Assembly: GCF_000485595.1 (NCBI RefSeq)
Contig: NW_014577197.1
Location: 465,029 to 504,337, forward strand
Direction: 5' to 3'
Length of the DNA stretch: 39,309 nt
Origin: Priapulus caudatus
Taxonomy: Eukaryota; Priapulida; Priapulimorpha; Priapulimorphida; Priapulidae
Shown piece by piece: positions 38,011-39,309 of the stretch (within the stretch, counting starts at the first letter, position 1; each line of letters opens with the position of its first letter). Below the pieces are notes generated by a model. It was not told the origin of the DNA, made no database searches, and worked only from the letters and a program-made list of their open reading frames with translations. The position numbers and the translations under genes are program-made.

Positions 38011-38447
38011 ATGAACAGTAGCCTCTCACGTGTGTGTCCAGCAACCCGGATGACTGCGAGCCGTTGACGCCAAACCACCTACTTCTGCTTCGTGCGGGCT
38101 GGACCGCGCCCCCAGGTGTATTCAGGAAGGAGGACGTGTATCGTCATCGCTGGAGGCACGTGCAGTTCATAGCGGATCAGTTCTGGAAACGTTGGCTACG
38201 TGAATACCTTCCCACACTGCAGTTCCGTAAGAAATGGACAGAGGAGAAAGACAATCCTAAAGAAGGTGACATTGTGTTGGTTATGGACGAACTTACACCA
38301 AGACTTGAATGGCCATTGGGTCGTGTTCTTAGAGCACATCCTGGAAAGGACGGACTGATTAAGTCTGTAGAGATCAGGACTCGGTAAAATGTGTTGGTGA
38401 GACCAGTGAGCAAGTTGTGTCGGTTAGAGGCTGTAGCCTCGTATTAG
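38011..38447 (+). pseudogene. BEL/Pao polyprotein C-terminus (integrase end and DUF5641)
   Basis: MNS at 38011 is followed, after loss of one base, by [81 protein letters not shown] and [11 protein letters not shown]. This is the conserved end of BEL/Pao polyproteins, from the integrase N-S-R-P-L-T motif into DUF5641. A TAA at 38385-38387 interrupts the last conserved block, which resumes in the same frame as NVLVRPVSKLCRLEA and ends at 38445-38447. The earlier domains are missing, so this is a defective copy. The closest protein-coding relative in the window is the gag-protease fragment at 15.0-15.6 kb. Confidence 0.8.
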
Positions 38448-39283
38448 ATTTGCAATGGATGGGGTCAAAGGCCATAATACCGCCTCCCATCCGGGAGTGT
38501 ACGACGTGCTCTGCTCCGCAAATCTACAGTGTGTTTGACGCGTGGCTAGCTTGTATGTTAGTCAGTCTGTATGTTAGTCAGTCTGTATGTTGTGTATTAG
38601 CTTATATATTGACATATTTGTATTCGATGATTACATGTAACCTATTGTGTAATTGTTTGACTTAAAAGAATTTGTAAATGCTCTATAATGTCGCATTTAG
38701 GGGCCGGGATGGTGCGGACAATTCAGTTCTATCAGGCAGATATTTGAGCCAATAATTTGTTAGAATTATTTCCCTTGCATTGCGCTAACATTGGAGCATT
38801 GTGCACACTAGCAATCCACCATTGACGAGAGAGGGCGCTGTGTAATACAGAAATAGTCAAATAAGATAGAAATAGGATAATTGCATAATAACCTAAGTAG
38901 TCAGAGTACGGGACAAGCCTTTTGTGTAAACGCGCAGCTGACCTCGTACGCTACCATGCACTATATGCCGCTGAACCATGCAGCGTGACAAGAACCTAAA
39001 GCAATAGGAGGGCGCAGTATATATAACCATTGTGCACGCAGCACGGCGCGGGCAGGCTCTCTACTATTTGCACTCTGACTCTACGAAAGTGGCAAGAGAT
39101 ATTCTTACTGTTTTCACCGTTGACGAATACTACTATATATATGTAAGTTCATGTTTGTATGTCGCGTACACAGCTGTACACTACTGTTCACTATTACGGG
39201 CATATATATGTTACCGTCATTCCCGACCAGTAAATATGTTGTGTTTGAAATACGTACCTTCAGTGTTGGCTAATTTATGTATA
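38448..39283 (+). repeat. Candidate 3' LTR region of the BEL/Pao element
   Basis: AGGGGCCGGGA at about 38699-38709 may be the polypurine tract, with the LTR starting at TGGTGCGGAC. A TATATATAA box at about 39018-39026 lies downstream, as expected for a promoter in an LTR. The end of the LTR is not defined, because Helitron-like sequence starts at 39284, and no partner LTR exists in the window. Confidence 0.35.
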
Positions 39284-39309
39284 ACTAGCTGAAACCCGCG
39301 CTACGCGCG
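39284..39309 (-). mobile_element. Helitron 3' terminus, cut by the window end
   Basis: Read on the minus strand: a GC hairpin (GCGCG-TAG-... CGCGGG), 6-nt spacer TTTCAG, CTAG, then T. It has the same stem length, 3-nt loop and spacer length as the terminus at 2285-2311. The element itself extends beyond the right edge of the window. Confidence 0.6.

Overview
This is animal nuclear DNA from an invertebrate, probably aquatic. Genes have short GT-AG introns, there are TTAGGG-type interstitial telomeric tracts, the only clear single-copy host gene is an animal-type lysosomal alpha-N-acetylglucosaminidase (NAGLU), and the rest is a dense mix of Helitron, hAT, piggyBac, P/THAP, MULE, BEL/Pao, Ty3/Gypsy and RTE-like elements. 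The gene families and about 100-bp introns recall sponges or cnidarians, but the sequence alone does not fix the species. There are no bacterial-style operons, and I recognised no CRISPR array, rRNA or tRNA.

Layout. 0-2.9 kb: a LINE reverse-transcriptase scrap, two oppositely oriented foldback elements with telomere-like cores, and a Helitron 3' terminus. 2.9-7.3 kb: a nine-exon gene for a large uncharacterised protein with a possible DDE catalytic core and C-terminal zinc-binding cysteines; it carries one in-frame stop and one frameshift. 8.3-12.3 kb: a decayed SWIM zinc finger / YqaJ-type nuclease / PHD finger gene. 12.3-14.3 kb: a decayed hAT-like transposase with a long coiled-coil tail, part of which is duplicated. 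15.0-15.6 kb: BEL/Pao gag knuckle and aspartic protease, running straight into a fragment of another repeated protein family (15.6-16.5 kb). 18.0-20.5 kb (minus strand): intact, intronless NAGLU. 20.86-24.37 kb: a structurally complete non-autonomous LTR retrotransposon with two LTRs, a polypurine tract and a 4-bp target duplication. 25.5-28.4 kb: the 3' half of a MULE/SWIM transposase gene whose introns hold a THAP-bearing P-like deletion derivative and a piggyBac-type MITE. 28.5-30.0 kb: a Ty3/Gypsy fragment (minus strand) interrupted by a 5'-truncated RTE-like element. 30.1-31.5 kb: a 24-bp minisatellite, a foldback and a perfect-looking hairpin. 31.8-36.8 kb: a hAT element whose intron holds a long-TIR element and whose transposase exon is split by a near-complete piggyBac. 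38.0-39.3 kb: the 3' end of a BEL/Pao element, a possible LTR, and a second Helitron terminus cut off by the window end.

The genes do not form a pathway. The window is best read as a transposon-rich stretch around one host gene, with several nested insertions that give relative ages. The strongest candidate for something poorly described is the 2.9-7.3 kb gene. Most coding statements rest on recognising protein motifs by eye; no database search was possible.
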